Notes under the pieces: generated by a model
Told to the model about the DNA's origin: nothing
Databases searched by the model: none
The model's input: only the letters and a program-made list of their open reading frames with translations
Origin: Tubiluchus corallicola
Taxonomy: Eukaryota > Priapulida > Priapulimorpha > Priapulimorphida > Tubiluchidae
Assembly: GCA_030141605.1 (NCBI GenBank)
Contig: JAQGDQ010000727.1
Span: 42,886 to 106,885, forward strand
DNA: 64,000 bases
Direction of reading: 5' to 3'
Made by a program: the position numbers and the translations under genes
In this document: in pieces, positions 40,129-50,455 of the stretch
Numbering within the stretch: the first letter of the stretch is position 1
How the letters are laid out: every line of letters starts with the position of its first letter

Positions 40129-42894
40129 ATGATAAGAGTCTTTGAAAAAACATATTTTTATTTCTTTGTATTACTACTCTTTTTTTATTTCAATTCCTTT
40201 TCACAAATAAAAACTGTCGGTACTCCTTACGTAACATCTTTTACAAAAACAGACTACAAAGCAGGAAGACAAAACTGGGATATTGTTCAAGACAACGATG
40301 GTTTTATGTATTTTGCCAACAACAAAGGGGTGCTTGTGTATGATGGTGCTAATTGGAACTTATACCCTATTAAAAATAGTATTGTGCGTTCACTATGTGC
40401 TGGTAAGGATGGAGCAGTCTTTGTTGGAGCTGATAGTGAATTTGGAGTTTTGAAAAAAGATAGTTTGGGGAAAATACAGTACACCTCTTTCTCTAATCTG
40501 ATAGATTCATTGCCAAAAACAGTTAATATTTGGTCTATTGCCTGTGTTGATGACAAGGTGTTGTTTCGTTCTAAGTCTTTTTTGTTTGTATATAGTAACA
40601 ATACGTTGCAGCATTTTTATTTCTCTGATGGTATTACAGGTATTATTTCACATAGGAAGAACATATATTTGTTAGATGGACTTGGAAGTATATTTAAGTG
40701 CATAATTCAAGAAAAACATAATGAAGTAAAATTTGAGTATATATGTAATAACAGCTTGTTGCAACATTCAGAGATTAGAAAAATGATAGTTGTCAATGAT
40801 TATATCTTGATTGCTACTTTAAACAAAGGTTTATTTACCTTTAAAGACGGTAGTCTTAAACTGTCAAATATAAATTGCAATGACTTTTTGATACAAAATA
40901 GGATATTTAGTTGTGATGTGCTGAATGGCAGTTATTTATCTTTTGGGACTATCTTAAACGGATTAATAATTACAGACTTACAAGGTAATATCATTCATCA
41001 TTTCAACAATAAGAATGGGCTTTATAATAATACTGTTCTTTCGTTATTTTTTGATAGAGAGAACAACCTTTGGGTGGGTTTAGATGATGGCATTACATAT
41101 GTAGAAACAAATTCTTCTTTTTCTAAATATTTTGAAGGTGCAGCAGGCTATGTAGCAAAAGAGTTCAATGGAAAAATTTATTTAGGAACAAACCAAGGAC
41201 TTTTTGAAAAACCTATCGAAGACCACAGCGAGACGCTACTTGTAGAGGAGGTAAAGGCACAGGTATGGGATCTGCAAGTAATTGATAATAAACTCTTTTG
41301 CTCCGACAACGAAGGATTTTTAACAATAGATAAGGATAACAACAAAAAACGTATTTTCAATATTGCAGGTGGAGAAGGAATAACAAAATTAGATGATAAG
41401 TTATTGATAGCTAGCACCTACGAAGACCTTTTCCTCTTACAGAAAAAGAATGACATATGGGAAACAAAATGTAAGGTTAAAGGGTATAAAGAAGGAGGAA
41501 GAAATATAACAAGATTTGGAGATAAAATAATACTAAACACAGGAAGAGTAAAAATACTTGAAATGAATAATACTTTCGATAGTGTTGTAAATATAGAAAC
41601 TTGTGATAGTTTGACAAATATTTTTTACGGGTTTGGTACTGTTTTTTATGATGGTAGTAATTTTTTTAACTACCAGCAAGGCAAGTTAAAAAGAAACAAG
41701 TATTTAAGTAATATGTTTAATAAGCATACAGTAAATTACTTAACAGAACTACCCAGTGGAGATGTATGGTTTATAGAAAATGAGCAATTAGGCTTTATTT
41801 CGAGAAATGATATAGAAACAAAAAACTATGTAAAAGAAAATTTTGAACTGAAAGATGGTTTGATAGATAATTTTAAATATCTCTATGCACTAGATGATAA
41901 TAACATAATTGTAGGAACTGCATATGGTTTTTTACACTATGACGCAAAATATGAAAAGAAAAATAAAGTAAAATACAACACATTTATTAATAAAATAGAG
42001 GCTTTGAGCAATTCAAACTCTGTATTATTCTCAGGTCATTACTCTGATAGCAATTGGCAATTTCCTGTAAGAACAAGCTGTAACAATATCCGATTTTATT
42101 ACAGTACTCCTTTTTATGGTTATAAAAAGGAGGTGCAATATTACTCTAAGTTAGAGGGGGTTGATGATGAGTGGAAACACACTGAAAATACTTTTAAAGA
42201 GTACTTCAACCTATCCCCAAAAACTTACACTTTTAAAGTTAAGGCAATGGACATTTACAATTACGAGACAAGTGTAACGGAGATAAAGCTCGTTGTGCTA
42301 CCCTCTTGGTACAACAATTGGTTTTCTTATGCTTTATACGCACTATTTTTATGTCTTTCAATTTATTATCTATCTATTTGGACTTACAAAAGGAAACATA
42401 GGTTAGAGCTTAAAAAGAAAAAAATATTAGAACAAAAACTGACACTATTAAAAAATGAGCAACTGAAAACAGAAATCAACTACAAAACAAGGGAGTTGGC
42501 AAATTTTGCAAAAGGAATAGTTTTAAAAAACGAATTTTTAAATACAATAAAAAATGAAATTAAGAAAAATACTATAAATGCCAACCTTAATTTGAGAACT
42601 ATTGTCCGAAAAATAGAGAATAATATTAAAAATAAAAAAGAAGAGAAAGTCTTTGAAGAATGCTTTAACCAAGTTCACGAAGATTTTTTAAAAAAACTCA
42701 ATGAAAAACATCCTAATTTATCTCCCGCTGAAATAAGAATATGTACTTATTTAAGAATGAACCTCTCTAACAAAAAAATTTCTTCCCTTAGAAATATATC
42801 TACCAAAAGTGTAGAAGTTATTCGCAGTAGAATACGAAAAAAGATGAAATTGGAAAGCAGAGAAAATTTAGTAAAATATATTATGGACATATAA
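40129..42894 (+). CDS. SusR-like propeller sensor and LuxR-type transcriptional regulator
   Basis: 921 residues. A signal/anchor segment (about 5-26) precedes a large extracytoplasmic two-bladed sensor made of two-component-regulator propeller repeats (e.g. NWDIVQDNDGFMYFANNKGVLVYDG, SLFFDRENNLWVGLDDGITYV) and a Y_Y_Y domain (about 625-725, YYSKLEGVDDEW). A transmembrane helix (about 735-755) leads to a cytoplasmic coiled coil and a LuxR/GerE HTH at the end (LSPAEIRICTYLRMNLSNKKISSL...). There is no histidine kinase, so the signal must pass through the membrane directly to the DNA-binding domain, as in SusR-type regulators. The susC gene starts 372 bases downstream. Confidence 0.88.
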   Translation: MIRVFEKTYFYFFVLLLFFYFNSFSQIKTVGTPYVTSFTKTDYKAGRQNWDIVQDNDGFMYFANNKGVLVYDGANWNLYPIKNSIVRSLCAGKDGAVFVGADSEFGVLKKDSLGKIQYTSFSNLIDSLPKTVNIWSIACVDDKVLFRSKSFLFVYSNNTLQHFYFSDGITGIISHRKNIYLLDGLGSIFKCIIQEKHNEVKFEYICNNSLLQHSEIRKMIVVNDYILIATLNKGLFTFKDGSLKLSNINCNDFLIQNRIFSCDVLNGSYLSFGTILNGLIITDLQGNIIHHFNNKNGLYNNTVLSLFFDRENNLWVGLDDGITYVETNSSFSKYFEGAAGYVAKEFNGKIYLGTNQGLFEKPIEDHSETLLVEEVKAQVWDLQVIDNKLFCSDNEGFLTIDKDNNKKRIFNIAGGEGITKLDDKLLIASTYEDLFLLQKKNDIWETKCKVKGYKEGGRNITRFGDKIILNTGRVKILEMNNTFDSVVNIETCDSLTNIFYGFGTVFYDGSNFFNYQQGKLKRNKYLSNMFNKHTVNYLTELPSGDVWFIENEQLGFISRNDIETKNYVKENFELKDGLIDNFKYLYALDDNNIIVGTAYGFLHYDAKYEKKNKVKYNTFINKIEALSNSNSVLFSGHYSDSNWQFPVRTSCNNIRFYYSTPFYGYKKEVQYYSKLEGVDDEWKHTENTFKEYFNLSPKTYTFKVKAMDIYNYETSVTEIKLVVLPSWYNNWFSYALYALFLCLSIYYLSIWTYKRKHRLELKKKKILEQKLTLLKNEQLKTEINYKTRELANFAKGIVLKNEFLNTIKNEIKKNTINANLNLRTIVRKIENNIKNKKEEKVFEECFNQVHEDFLKKLNEKHPNLSPAEIRICTYLRMNLSNKKISSLRNISTKSVEVIRSRIRKKMKLESRENLVKYIMDI

Positions 42895-43114
42895 ATAATG
42901 GGAAATATAAATGAATTTTGCCTATAATATTTCTACTAAAAACGGATAGAGTTTCTAATAATATTTGTTGATTGAAGCAAATATATAATTACCATTTTAT
43001 AGCATAGCCCATTAATTTCCTCTTAAAAAAAGAGTTTATTTGATGATATAGTAGTTCTTTTAGGTAAAATCTAAATCTTATTTGTGTGATAATCTGTTCT
43101 TTATCATTCCTTTT

Positions 43115-43173
43115 GTTAAGTTTTTATTAAGGTAAGATTTTCATCTGTTAGGTTTTTGTTATGGTAGAATATT
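43115..43173 (+). promoter_or_regulatory. Direct-repeat operator candidate and promoter upstream of susC
   Basis: Two copies of GTTAnGTTTTTnTTAnGGT lie at 43115-43137 and 43147-43169, 32 bases apart (three helical turns, same DNA face), matching in 18 of 23 positions. They abut a near-consensus -7 sequence ending ATATTTG (43167-43173). The upstream regulator gene with a LuxR-type HTH is the natural candidate to bind here. The leader to susC is about 90 bases. Confidence 0.6.
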
Positions 43174-43266
43174 TGCATTAAACTACTCTCATCATATACA
43201 TTTACTCCTCAGAAAAACATATAAAATAGCTTATAGCTTAACTGAGTTTTAATTATCAAAAAATTT

Positions 43267-46200
43267 ATGTCAAAAATGATAAAAAAAGTAATTTTCTCTT
43301 TACTATTATTCGTAGCATTTTGCTCTTTTCTAAAAGCACAGGATTTTATAATAACAGGACAAATTTTTGACCAAGACAATGAGCCTTTACCCGGAGCCAC
43401 TGTTTTAATAAAAGGAAGTACCACAGGAACAGTAACTGATATAGATGGTAGATACACTATAAAAGCCTCAGATGATAATCAAATTCTTGTATTTTCTTTT
43501 GTAGGAATGGTAACACAAGAAATTCCTATTCGTGAACGCACTGAGATAAATGTTGTATTAGAATCTAGTGCAATAGGTTTAGATGAAGTCGTTGCCATTG
43601 GCTACGGAGTGCAAGAAAAAAGTCTTGTTACAGGCTCTATCTCAAAGATTAACGCAGAAGAAATTACTAGTACTCCTGCACTGAGGGTAGAGCAGTCTTT
43701 ACAAGGTAGAACATCAGGAGTGCAGGTGGTGCAAAACTCAGGTTCTCCAGGAGCTGGATTGACTGTCAGGATTAGAGGAGCAGGAACTACTGGCAATAGC
43801 GATCCTTTATGGGTGGTAGATGGAATGCCCACAGGAGGTATTGATTTTCTTAACCCAGGAGATATTGAATCTATGGAAATATTAAAAGATGCTGCCTCAT
43901 CAGCAATATACGGAGCTAGAGGGGCTAATGGTGTAGTAATTATTACAACAAAGCAAGGACGACAAATGGAGAGAGCGGAAATTAGTTTTGATAGTTATTA
44001 TGGAGTGCAATCAGCTTCTAATAAATTAGACTTACTGAATGCTGAACAATATGCTACAATTGTAAATGAAGCTCATATTAACGGGGGAGAATCTCCTATT
44101 TTTAATGTTCAAGATATTGTAAATGAGGTGGGAGCAGGAACAAATTGGCAAGACGAAGTTTTTATAAGTTCACCTATTCAAAGTCATCAACTGACTATCA
44201 GAGGAGGTGATGCCAAAAAAGTATATTCTTTAAGTGCTTCTTACTTTAAACAAGATGGAATAATTGGCGGGGATGGTAAGTCAGATTATGAAAGAGGAAC
44301 AGCAAGATTTAATTCAAAAAGGGAAATACTTAATTGGTTTTCTTTAACAAGTAACATTTCTTTTAGCCACTCTATTAAAAACACTTTAGATGAAAATAGT
44401 GAATTCCACTCTATTTTGAGTAGCGCCATAAATATGGACCCCATAACTCCAGTAAGAGATGAAAATGGAGATTATGGAAAAAGTAATTATGTGGGAAGTG
44501 AAATTGCGAATCCTGTAGCGAGGATAGATTACTCCAACAACACTTCTATACTAGATAAACTACTGGGAGGTGTTGTAGGTGATTTTCGCATAGCGGAAGG
44601 ACTTAATTTTACAACTAGTTTCAATATAGATTTAGCCTATCAGATTACTGATATTTTTACCCCCGTATATAATTTAAGCCCAGCATACAGAAACGATGTA
44701 AGTAATGTGAGTAAAGAATTTAATAAATGGGAAACATGGTTGTGGGAAAATGTTCTTACGTACGATACACAAATTGATGAACATGATTTTTTTATTTTGG
44801 GAGGTACGACTGCTCAAGCATCTCAATGGGAGAATTTATATGGATTTAGAGAAGGTGTACCCAATGACGATATACGTTTTGCATTCCTTAGTTCAACAAC
44901 TATTGCTAATTCAGACAGAGTATCTGGGAGTGCCTCGCACAACTCTCTGGCATCTTACTTTACAAGGTTAAACTATTCATTCAGCAAAAAGTATTTGTTC
45001 TCTTCTACTGTTAGAGTTGATGGTTCATCAAGATTTGGCGAAAATAACAAGTATGCAATATTTCCATCGTTTTCAGCAGGGTGGGTACTTTCTAAGGAAA
45101 ACTTTATGGAGAATGTTGATTTTTTGAGTTGGCTAAAACTTAGATTGAGTTGGGGACAAAACGGCAACCAAGAAATAGGCGATAATATGCATATTGCATT
45201 AATAGAGGGAGGCAATAATTATGTATGGGGTAGTGGAAATAATGAAAATATTTACAATGGTTCTTCTCCCGTAGCCCTTAGTAATCCTGATTTGAAGTGG
45301 GAAACAAGCGAGCAGTTTGATATTGGCATAGATGTGCGATTTTTAAATAATAAAGTGGAAATAAATGCTGATTATTATAAAAAGAAAACGAAGGATCTGC
45401 TGGTGCAGATACCTACTCCTGATTATTTAGGTATAGGCTGGGCTACTGGTAATGCAGGAGATGTGGAGAATAAAGGCTTTGAATTTGACTTTACTTATAG
45501 AGATAAGGCGGGAAAACTTTCTTATAGTATTGGGGGCAATATTTCTACTTACAGAAATAAGGTTACATACTTGGGAACGGATAATGGCATTTTAGATGGA
45601 GCCACTTGGGGACCAGGAGGAACACATCTAATATCTAGAGCGGAAGTAGGATATCCTATTGGATATTTTTATGGTTATGTTACTGATGGTATTTTTCAAA
45701 ATCAAGCAGAAATAAATGCCCACGCAAATGAAAATGGTGAGCTTTTACAACCTAATGCTCAACCTGGAGATATTCGGTTTCAAGATATTAATAACGATGG
45801 GGTGATAGACGATAACGATAGAACAATGATAGGCAATCCTCATCCTGATTTTTTATACGGAATTAACATTTCCTTAGATTATGAAAATTTTGATTTAAGT
45901 ATCTTTATACAAGGCTCTCAAGGGAATGACATTTACAATGCGACCGAAAGGGTAGACTTAACAAATGTGAACAAGACAACTAATTCACTTAATAGATGGA
46001 CTGGTGAAGGTACAAGTAATAGCGAACCTAGGGTAACAACAAAAGATAATAATAATAATGCAAGAGTTTCTGACCGATTTGTTGAGGATGGTTCATACTT
46101 AAGATTGAAAAACATTCAATTGGGTTATTCTTTGCCCAAAAGTATAACAGAGAGAATAAATGTTAAAAAACTACGAATATATATATCTGCTCAAAATTTA

Positions 46201-46332
46201 TTCACAATTACCAATTACAGTGGTTTTGACCCTGAAATAGGCACTAATGAATCAACCTTAGATTTAGGTATAGATAGGGGATTTTATCCTCAACCAAGGA
46301 TGTTTTTAACAGGAATGAATCTTACTTTTTAA
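43267..46332 (+). CDS. SusC/RagA-family TonB-dependent outer-membrane transporter
   Basis: 1021 residues with a signal peptide (to about residue 27), an N-terminal carboxypeptidase-D-like domain (IITGQIFDQDNEPLPGATVLIKG), a TonB box region, the plug (QSLQGRTSGVQVV ... RIRGAGTTGNSDPLWVVDG) and a 22-strand barrel ending GMNLTF. SusC forms the glycan import channel closed by SusD. An ATG three codons later (43276) would equally well start the signal peptide. First gene of the PUL operon. Confidence 0.96.
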   Translation: MSKMIKKVIFSLLLFVAFCSFLKAQDFIITGQIFDQDNEPLPGATVLIKGSTTGTVTDIDGRYTIKASDDNQILVFSFVGMVTQEIPIRERTEINVVLESSAIGLDEVVAIGYGVQEKSLVTGSISKINAEEITSTPALRVEQSLQGRTSGVQVVQNSGSPGAGLTVRIRGAGTTGNSDPLWVVDGMPTGGIDFLNPGDIESMEILKDAASSAIYGARGANGVVIITTKQGRQMERAEISFDSYYGVQSASNKLDLLNAEQYATIVNEAHINGGESPIFNVQDIVNEVGAGTNWQDEVFISSPIQSHQLTIRGGDAKKVYSLSASYFKQDGIIGGDGKSDYERGTARFNSKREILNWFSLTSNISFSHSIKNTLDENSEFHSILSSAINMDPITPVRDENGDYGKSNYVGSEIANPVARIDYSNNTSILDKLLGGVVGDFRIAEGLNFTTSFNIDLAYQITDIFTPVYNLSPAYRNDVSNVSKEFNKWETWLWENVLTYDTQIDEHDFFILGGTTAQASQWENLYGFREGVPNDDIRFAFLSSTTIANSDRVSGSASHNSLASYFTRLNYSFSKKYLFSSTVRVDGSSRFGENNKYAIFPSFSAGWVLSKENFMENVDFLSWLKLRLSWGQNGNQEIGDNMHIALIEGGNNYVWGSGNNENIYNGSSPVALSNPDLKWETSEQFDIGIDVRFLNNKVEINADYYKKKTKDLLVQIPTPDYLGIGWATGNAGDVENKGFEFDFTYRDKAGKLSYSIGGNISTYRNKVTYLGTDNGILDGATWGPGGTHLISRAEVGYPIGYFYGYVTDGIFQNQAEINAHANENGELLQPNAQPGDIRFQDINNDGVIDDNDRTMIGNPHPDFLYGINISLDYENFDLSIFIQGSQGNDIYNATERVDLTNVNKTTNSLNRWTGEGTSNSEPRVTTKDNNNNARVSDRFVEDGSYLRLKNIQLGYSLPKSITERINVKKLRIYISAQNLFTITNYSGFDPEIGTNESTLDLGIDRGFYPQPRMFLTGMNLTF

Positions 46333-46352
46333 CAACATAAATACAACTAAAA

Positions 46353-47825
46353 ATGAAAACTAATATAAAAATAATATGTATAAGTTTTTTACTGATGGGT
46401 GTAATATCTTGTACTAAAAGTTTCTTAGAAAAAGAACCATTAGGGATAATTGATGAAGAAACGTTTTACAAAACAGAAAAAGATGCTATGGAGGCTTTAG
46501 CGGCTGCTTACAATCCTCTCTATGACGATTGGACAGAATTGATAAATCAAGAAGTAATGTCTGATAATTCTGTAACAGGTGCAGCGAATGCCTCTGACGG
46601 ATGGGATATAAGAGAATTAGAGCAATTTAGAGCTACGTCAACCAATCCTAAGGTTAAAGATATTTGGTCTAAAAATTTTACAGGTATTAACAGGGCTAAT
46701 ATTGTAATAGAAAAAGTGCCAGATATAGCATTTAAAGATGAAGATGAAAAGAATAACATTATAGCAGAAGCAAAGTTTTTGCGAGCATTTTATTATTTCA
46801 ATTTGGTTCTTTATTTTGGAGATGTACCTAAAATAACAAAAGTTTTAGAAATGGATGAAATAATACAAGCACGTGTAGATAAGAATATTATATATAAAGA
46901 TGTGATTATAAATGACTTAGAGGCTGCCATACCTGATTTAAAAATTACTCACGATGCAAGATACGAAGGAAGAATAACACAAGGAGCTGCTCAGGCTTTA
47001 TTAGGCAAAGTGTATTTATTCAACGAAAATTTTGCAGAGGCAGCTAAGTATTTAAAAGATGCCATAAATTCTTCTGCCGGCTTTGAACTTGAAGACAATT
47101 TTGAGGATATTTTCTCCTCTGATAATCAAAACAATAAAGAAACCTTATTTGCAATACAGCATACTGCGAAAGAGGCTGATACTGATTGGGGAAATGGTTC
47201 TAGAGGAAATATGTATTCTGTCTTTGCGGGAATAAGAGACCACAAAAGCGATATATATGCCGATGGTTGGGGATTTAATCTACCCACTCAAGACTTAGTA
47301 GATGCTTTTGGAACGGGAGATGATGTTAGGTTAGCTGCCTCTATTATTTCTACGGATACAATAAATGATGATGATTATACAAAAAGCTATCAGCATACAG
47401 GATACTATACGCAAAAATATGCTCCTTTACTCAAAGACGAAGCAATAAATGGTGGAAATCCATTTTTAAATTATCCAACCAATAAAATTTTAATACGTTT
47501 GGCAGATGTCTATTTAATGTATGCCGAAGCTGTTGTAAATGGTAGTGGTGGAGGTGATGCACAACAGTATTTCGATGCTGTATACAAAAGAGCAAGAGGA
47601 GAAGCTGCTACTCCACCAGTGGTCTCGTTACCTGAAATAAAAAAAGAACGTAGATTAGAATTAGCACTTGAAGGTATTCGCTTTTTTGATTTAGTAAGAT
47701 GGGGCGATGCTCCTACCGTTCTCCAATACAAAGGGTTTAATCCAGGGAAACACGAGCTTTTGCCTATTCCACAAAATGAGATAGACAGAACTAATGGTGT
47801 GATTACTCAAAATCCCGGCTATTAG
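46353..47825 (+). CDS. SusD/RagB-family glycan-binding lipoprotein
   Basis: 490-residue lipoprotein with lipobox GVISC (Cys about 20) and the SusD fold: KSFLEKEPLG at the start, TPR-like helices with EAKFLRAFYYFNLVLYFGDVPKI, and C-terminal IKKERRLELALEGIRFFDLVRWGDAP. It caps the SusC channel and binds oligosaccharide. It follows susC by 20 bases and precedes the GH5 gene almost directly, so the three are one operon. Confidence 0.96.
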   Translation: MKTNIKIICISFLLMGVISCTKSFLEKEPLGIIDEETFYKTEKDAMEALAAAYNPLYDDWTELINQEVMSDNSVTGAANASDGWDIRELEQFRATSTNPKVKDIWSKNFTGINRANIVIEKVPDIAFKDEDEKNNIIAEAKFLRAFYYFNLVLYFGDVPKITKVLEMDEIIQARVDKNIIYKDVIINDLEAAIPDLKITHDARYEGRITQGAAQALLGKVYLFNENFAEAAKYLKDAINSSAGFELEDNFEDIFSSDNQNNKETLFAIQHTAKEADTDWGNGSRGNMYSVFAGIRDHKSDIYADGWGFNLPTQDLVDAFGTGDDVRLAASIISTDTINDDDYTKSYQHTGYYTQKYAPLLKDEAINGGNPFLNYPTNKILIRLADVYLMYAEAVVNGSGGGDAQQYFDAVYKRARGEAATPPVVSLPEIKKERRLELALEGIRFFDLVRWGDAPTVLQYKGFNPGKHELLPIPQNEIDRTNGVITQNPGY

Positions 47826-47834
47826 TTGAAAAAA

Positions 47835-49061
47835 ATGAAAAATATTATTTTATCAATTGTATTAGTGGCAGGTAGTTTTCTTTTTTATTCGTGCAGCAAT
47901 GAAAGAGAACCCGTGAAATATTGGACGGTAAAAGGCACAGAATTTATCAATCCCGAAGGACAAGCAATACAACTAAAAGGCATAGGTATTGGCAATTGGC
48001 TTTTGCCCGAAGGATATATGTTCCATTTCAAAAGGGCTTCTTCGCCTCGTTTGATTAACGAAGCATTTACAGAGTTGATAGGAGAAGAGCAAGCAACAAA
48101 GTTTTGGGATGCTTTTTTAGAAAACTATATCACCTTAAAAGATATAGAGTATATGAAAAAAATAGGGATGAATCATATACGTCTCTCTTTTGATTACAGG
48201 CTATTGACTCACGATGATTTTCTTGGTAGAGATTTTCACGGTTACGAGTACTTAGACAGAGCTATACAATGGGCAAAGCAAGTGGGACTGGGTGTGGTAC
48301 TTGATATGCACGCTGCTCCAGGCGGACAAACTGGAGATAACATAGATAATAGTTATGGTTATCCTTGGCTTTTCGAAAGTAAACAAGCTCAACGACAAAC
48401 AATAGATTTGTGGGTGGAAATTGCCAAACGTTACAAAAACGAACCTACTATCATTGCTTATGAATTGCTCAACGAACCTATTGCACACTTTTTTGATAAC
48501 AAAGAAGAATTGAATAAAAAACTAGAGCCTTTGTATAAAGATATTACAGCAGAAATACGAAAAATAGATGCTAACCATATTATCATATTAGGAGGAGCAC
48601 AGTGGAACACGAATTTTAAGGTTTTTGGAAAACCTTTTGACGATAAACTAGCTTATGCTTTTCACAGATATTGGATGCCGCCTGTGAAAGAAGAAATACA
48701 AGAATATATCGACTTTTCAGACAAGTATCAAGTGCCTATCTATATGAGCGAAACAGGAGAAAACACAGATTCTTGGTGCGATAGTATGAGAACTACATTA
48801 GATAAAGAGCAAATATCGTGGGCTTTTTGGCCTTACAAAAAACTAGACAACCCAAGAGGCATAATTAGTTTTTCTCGTCCTGCGAAATGGGATGCTATCA
48901 TTAAGTATGTAGAAACAGATGGACAATCGTTTCAACGAAGACCTGATAAAGTAAATAGTAAAGTAGCAAAAAAAATATTAGATGAATTTATAGAAAACAG
49001 CAAGTTTGAAAATTGTGTTCCCCAAAAGGGCTATATCAAAGCATTGGGTTTTAAAGAGTAA
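47835..49061 (+). CDS. Glycoside hydrolase family 5 lipoprotein
   Basis: A 408-residue GH5 enzyme with lipobox LFYSC (Cys about 17), so probably surface or periplasmic. TIM-barrel landmarks: GIGIGNWLLPEGYMF, MNHIRLSFDYRLL, LDMHAAPGGQTGDN, ELLNEP with acid/base Glu214, and YMSETGE with nucleophile Glu306. This pattern fits exo/endo beta-glucanase subfamilies (e.g. beta-1,3/1,6-glucanase-like), but the exact linkage is uncertain. ATG at 47835 is chosen over a TTG three codons before. Placed right after SusD, it probably performs initial glycan cleavage. Confidence 0.85.
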   Translation: MKNIILSIVLVAGSFLFYSCSNEREPVKYWTVKGTEFINPEGQAIQLKGIGIGNWLLPEGYMFHFKRASSPRLINEAFTELIGEEQATKFWDAFLENYITLKDIEYMKKIGMNHIRLSFDYRLLTHDDFLGRDFHGYEYLDRAIQWAKQVGLGVVLDMHAAPGGQTGDNIDNSYGYPWLFESKQAQRQTIDLWVEIAKRYKNEPTIIAYELLNEPIAHFFDNKEELNKKLEPLYKDITAEIRKIDANHIIILGGAQWNTNFKVFGKPFDDKLAYAFHRYWMPPVKEEIQEYIDFSDKYQVPIYMSETGENTDSWCDSMRTTLDKEQISWAFWPYKKLDNPRGIISFSRPAKWDAIIKYVETDGQSFQRRPDKVNSKVAKKILDEFIENSKFENCVPQKGYIKALGFKE

Positions 49062-49106
49062 AAAGGGAATTACAATTAAGTTTGAATATAGTTTAAAGCA
49101 TAAAGA

Positions 49107-50402
49107 ATGTATAAAACAAAAGGGGGTTGCTATAAAAATTCATTAAAAAGAATAATTTGGTTTCTATTTCTTTTCAATCTCTATTTGATAAACTATGGCC
49201 AGCAGTTTTATACAATATCCGAAACTGAGCTTCGAGATAAAATAGCAGGATACTGGATAGGGCAATTAGTAGGCAATTATATGGGCTTTCCATTCGAATT
49301 TGTTTATAGCGATGAGCCTATCCCATTATTTATTGATAGATACTACAATGTAACTGATACTCCCTCCATAGAGATAAACCGTAACGACAGAAGAGGCTAT
49401 ATAAATATAATGGCCGATGCACTAGGAGGAGCATGGAGCGATGATGATACCGATATTGAATTTGTTACCCTTCACGCCGTAGAAAAATATGGCTTGGATA
49501 TAACTTACCCTGAGATTACAGAATTTTGGAAAAAACATATCAACAGATTTATTTGGGTGAGCAATAGAAAGGCGAGAGACCTTATGGACAAAGGACTACT
49601 TCCACCTGAAACAGGGAAGAAAGAAAACAATCCATATTGGTTTGCCATCGACCCTCAACTTGTTAACGAAATATGGAGTGTATTTTACCCGGGGATGGTA
49701 GAAAAAGCTGTTTATAAAGCTGAATGGGGTGCTAAAATAACAAGTGAAGATTGGGGAACACATCCTACTATTTTTTATGCTGCTTTATACAGTGCTGCAT
49801 TCTTTGAAACAGATATTAATAAACTATACAATATTGGGATGTCCTATATTCCAATATCTAGCCCATTTAAAAAAGGATTAGAAGATGTAAGAAAATGGCA
49901 TACAGAATATGACGATTGGAGAATTACGCGAGGGTTAATACAAAAACACTATTTAAACTATCCTAAAACTACTCCTGACAATAATGAATGGTTTCTTCAA
50001 GTATCTTCTATTATAAATGGACTACTTGGAGCTATGGCAATTTTATATGGAGAAGGCGATTTTATAAAAACAACAGGAATAGCAGTATCTGCTGGTTATG
50101 ATTGCGACAATCAAGCCGCAACTTGTGGTGGTTTAATTGGTGTTTTAAATGGCTCTAAATCTATTCCTAAACACTTAACCCACGAAGTAGGCCTAAATGA
50201 GAAATGGACGGAACCTTTCAATAATCAATACATTAACTATTCTCGCGATGGACTACCCAATGTAACATTAATTACAGACATAATCGACAGAATTTTGAGA
50301 ATAACAGAAAATGCTATAACTCAAAATGGAGGGCAAAAAATAGAAGATAATAGAGAAATTCTATTTAAAGTTAAAGTTTCAAAAGACTTGTATATAAATT
50401 AA
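49107..50402 (+). CDS. Exported ADP-ribosylglycohydrolase-family protein
   Basis: 431 residues with a signal peptide (hydrophobic LKRIIWFLFLFNLYLI, cleaved near YGQQ) and an ADP-ribosylglycohydrolase fold. The first metal motif WSDDDTDIEFV (about 109) and the C-terminal GYDCDNQAATCGGLIGVLNG (about 330), matching GxDxDxNAA of the family, are both present. A cytosolic DraG-type deADP-ribosylation role is unlikely for an exported protein within a glycan operon; it may act on a nucleoside- or sugar-like substrate. It lies between GH5 and GH3 genes in the same direction. Confidence 0.8.
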   Translation: MYKTKGGCYKNSLKRIIWFLFLFNLYLINYGQQFYTISETELRDKIAGYWIGQLVGNYMGFPFEFVYSDEPIPLFIDRYYNVTDTPSIEINRNDRRGYINIMADALGGAWSDDDTDIEFVTLHAVEKYGLDITYPEITEFWKKHINRFIWVSNRKARDLMDKGLLPPETGKKENNPYWFAIDPQLVNEIWSVFYPGMVEKAVYKAEWGAKITSEDWGTHPTIFYAALYSAAFFETDINKLYNIGMSYIPISSPFKKGLEDVRKWHTEYDDWRITRGLIQKHYLNYPKTTPDNNEWFLQVSSIINGLLGAMAILYGEGDFIKTTGIAVSAGYDCDNQAATCGGLIGVLNGSKSIPKHLTHEVGLNEKWTEPFNNQYINYSRDGLPNVTLITDIIDRILRITENAITQNGGQKIEDNREILFKVKVSKDLYIN

Positions 50403-50455
50403 ATAAACTACCCTTAAAAATATATATTAATCTTATTTAAATAAAAAATAAAAAT

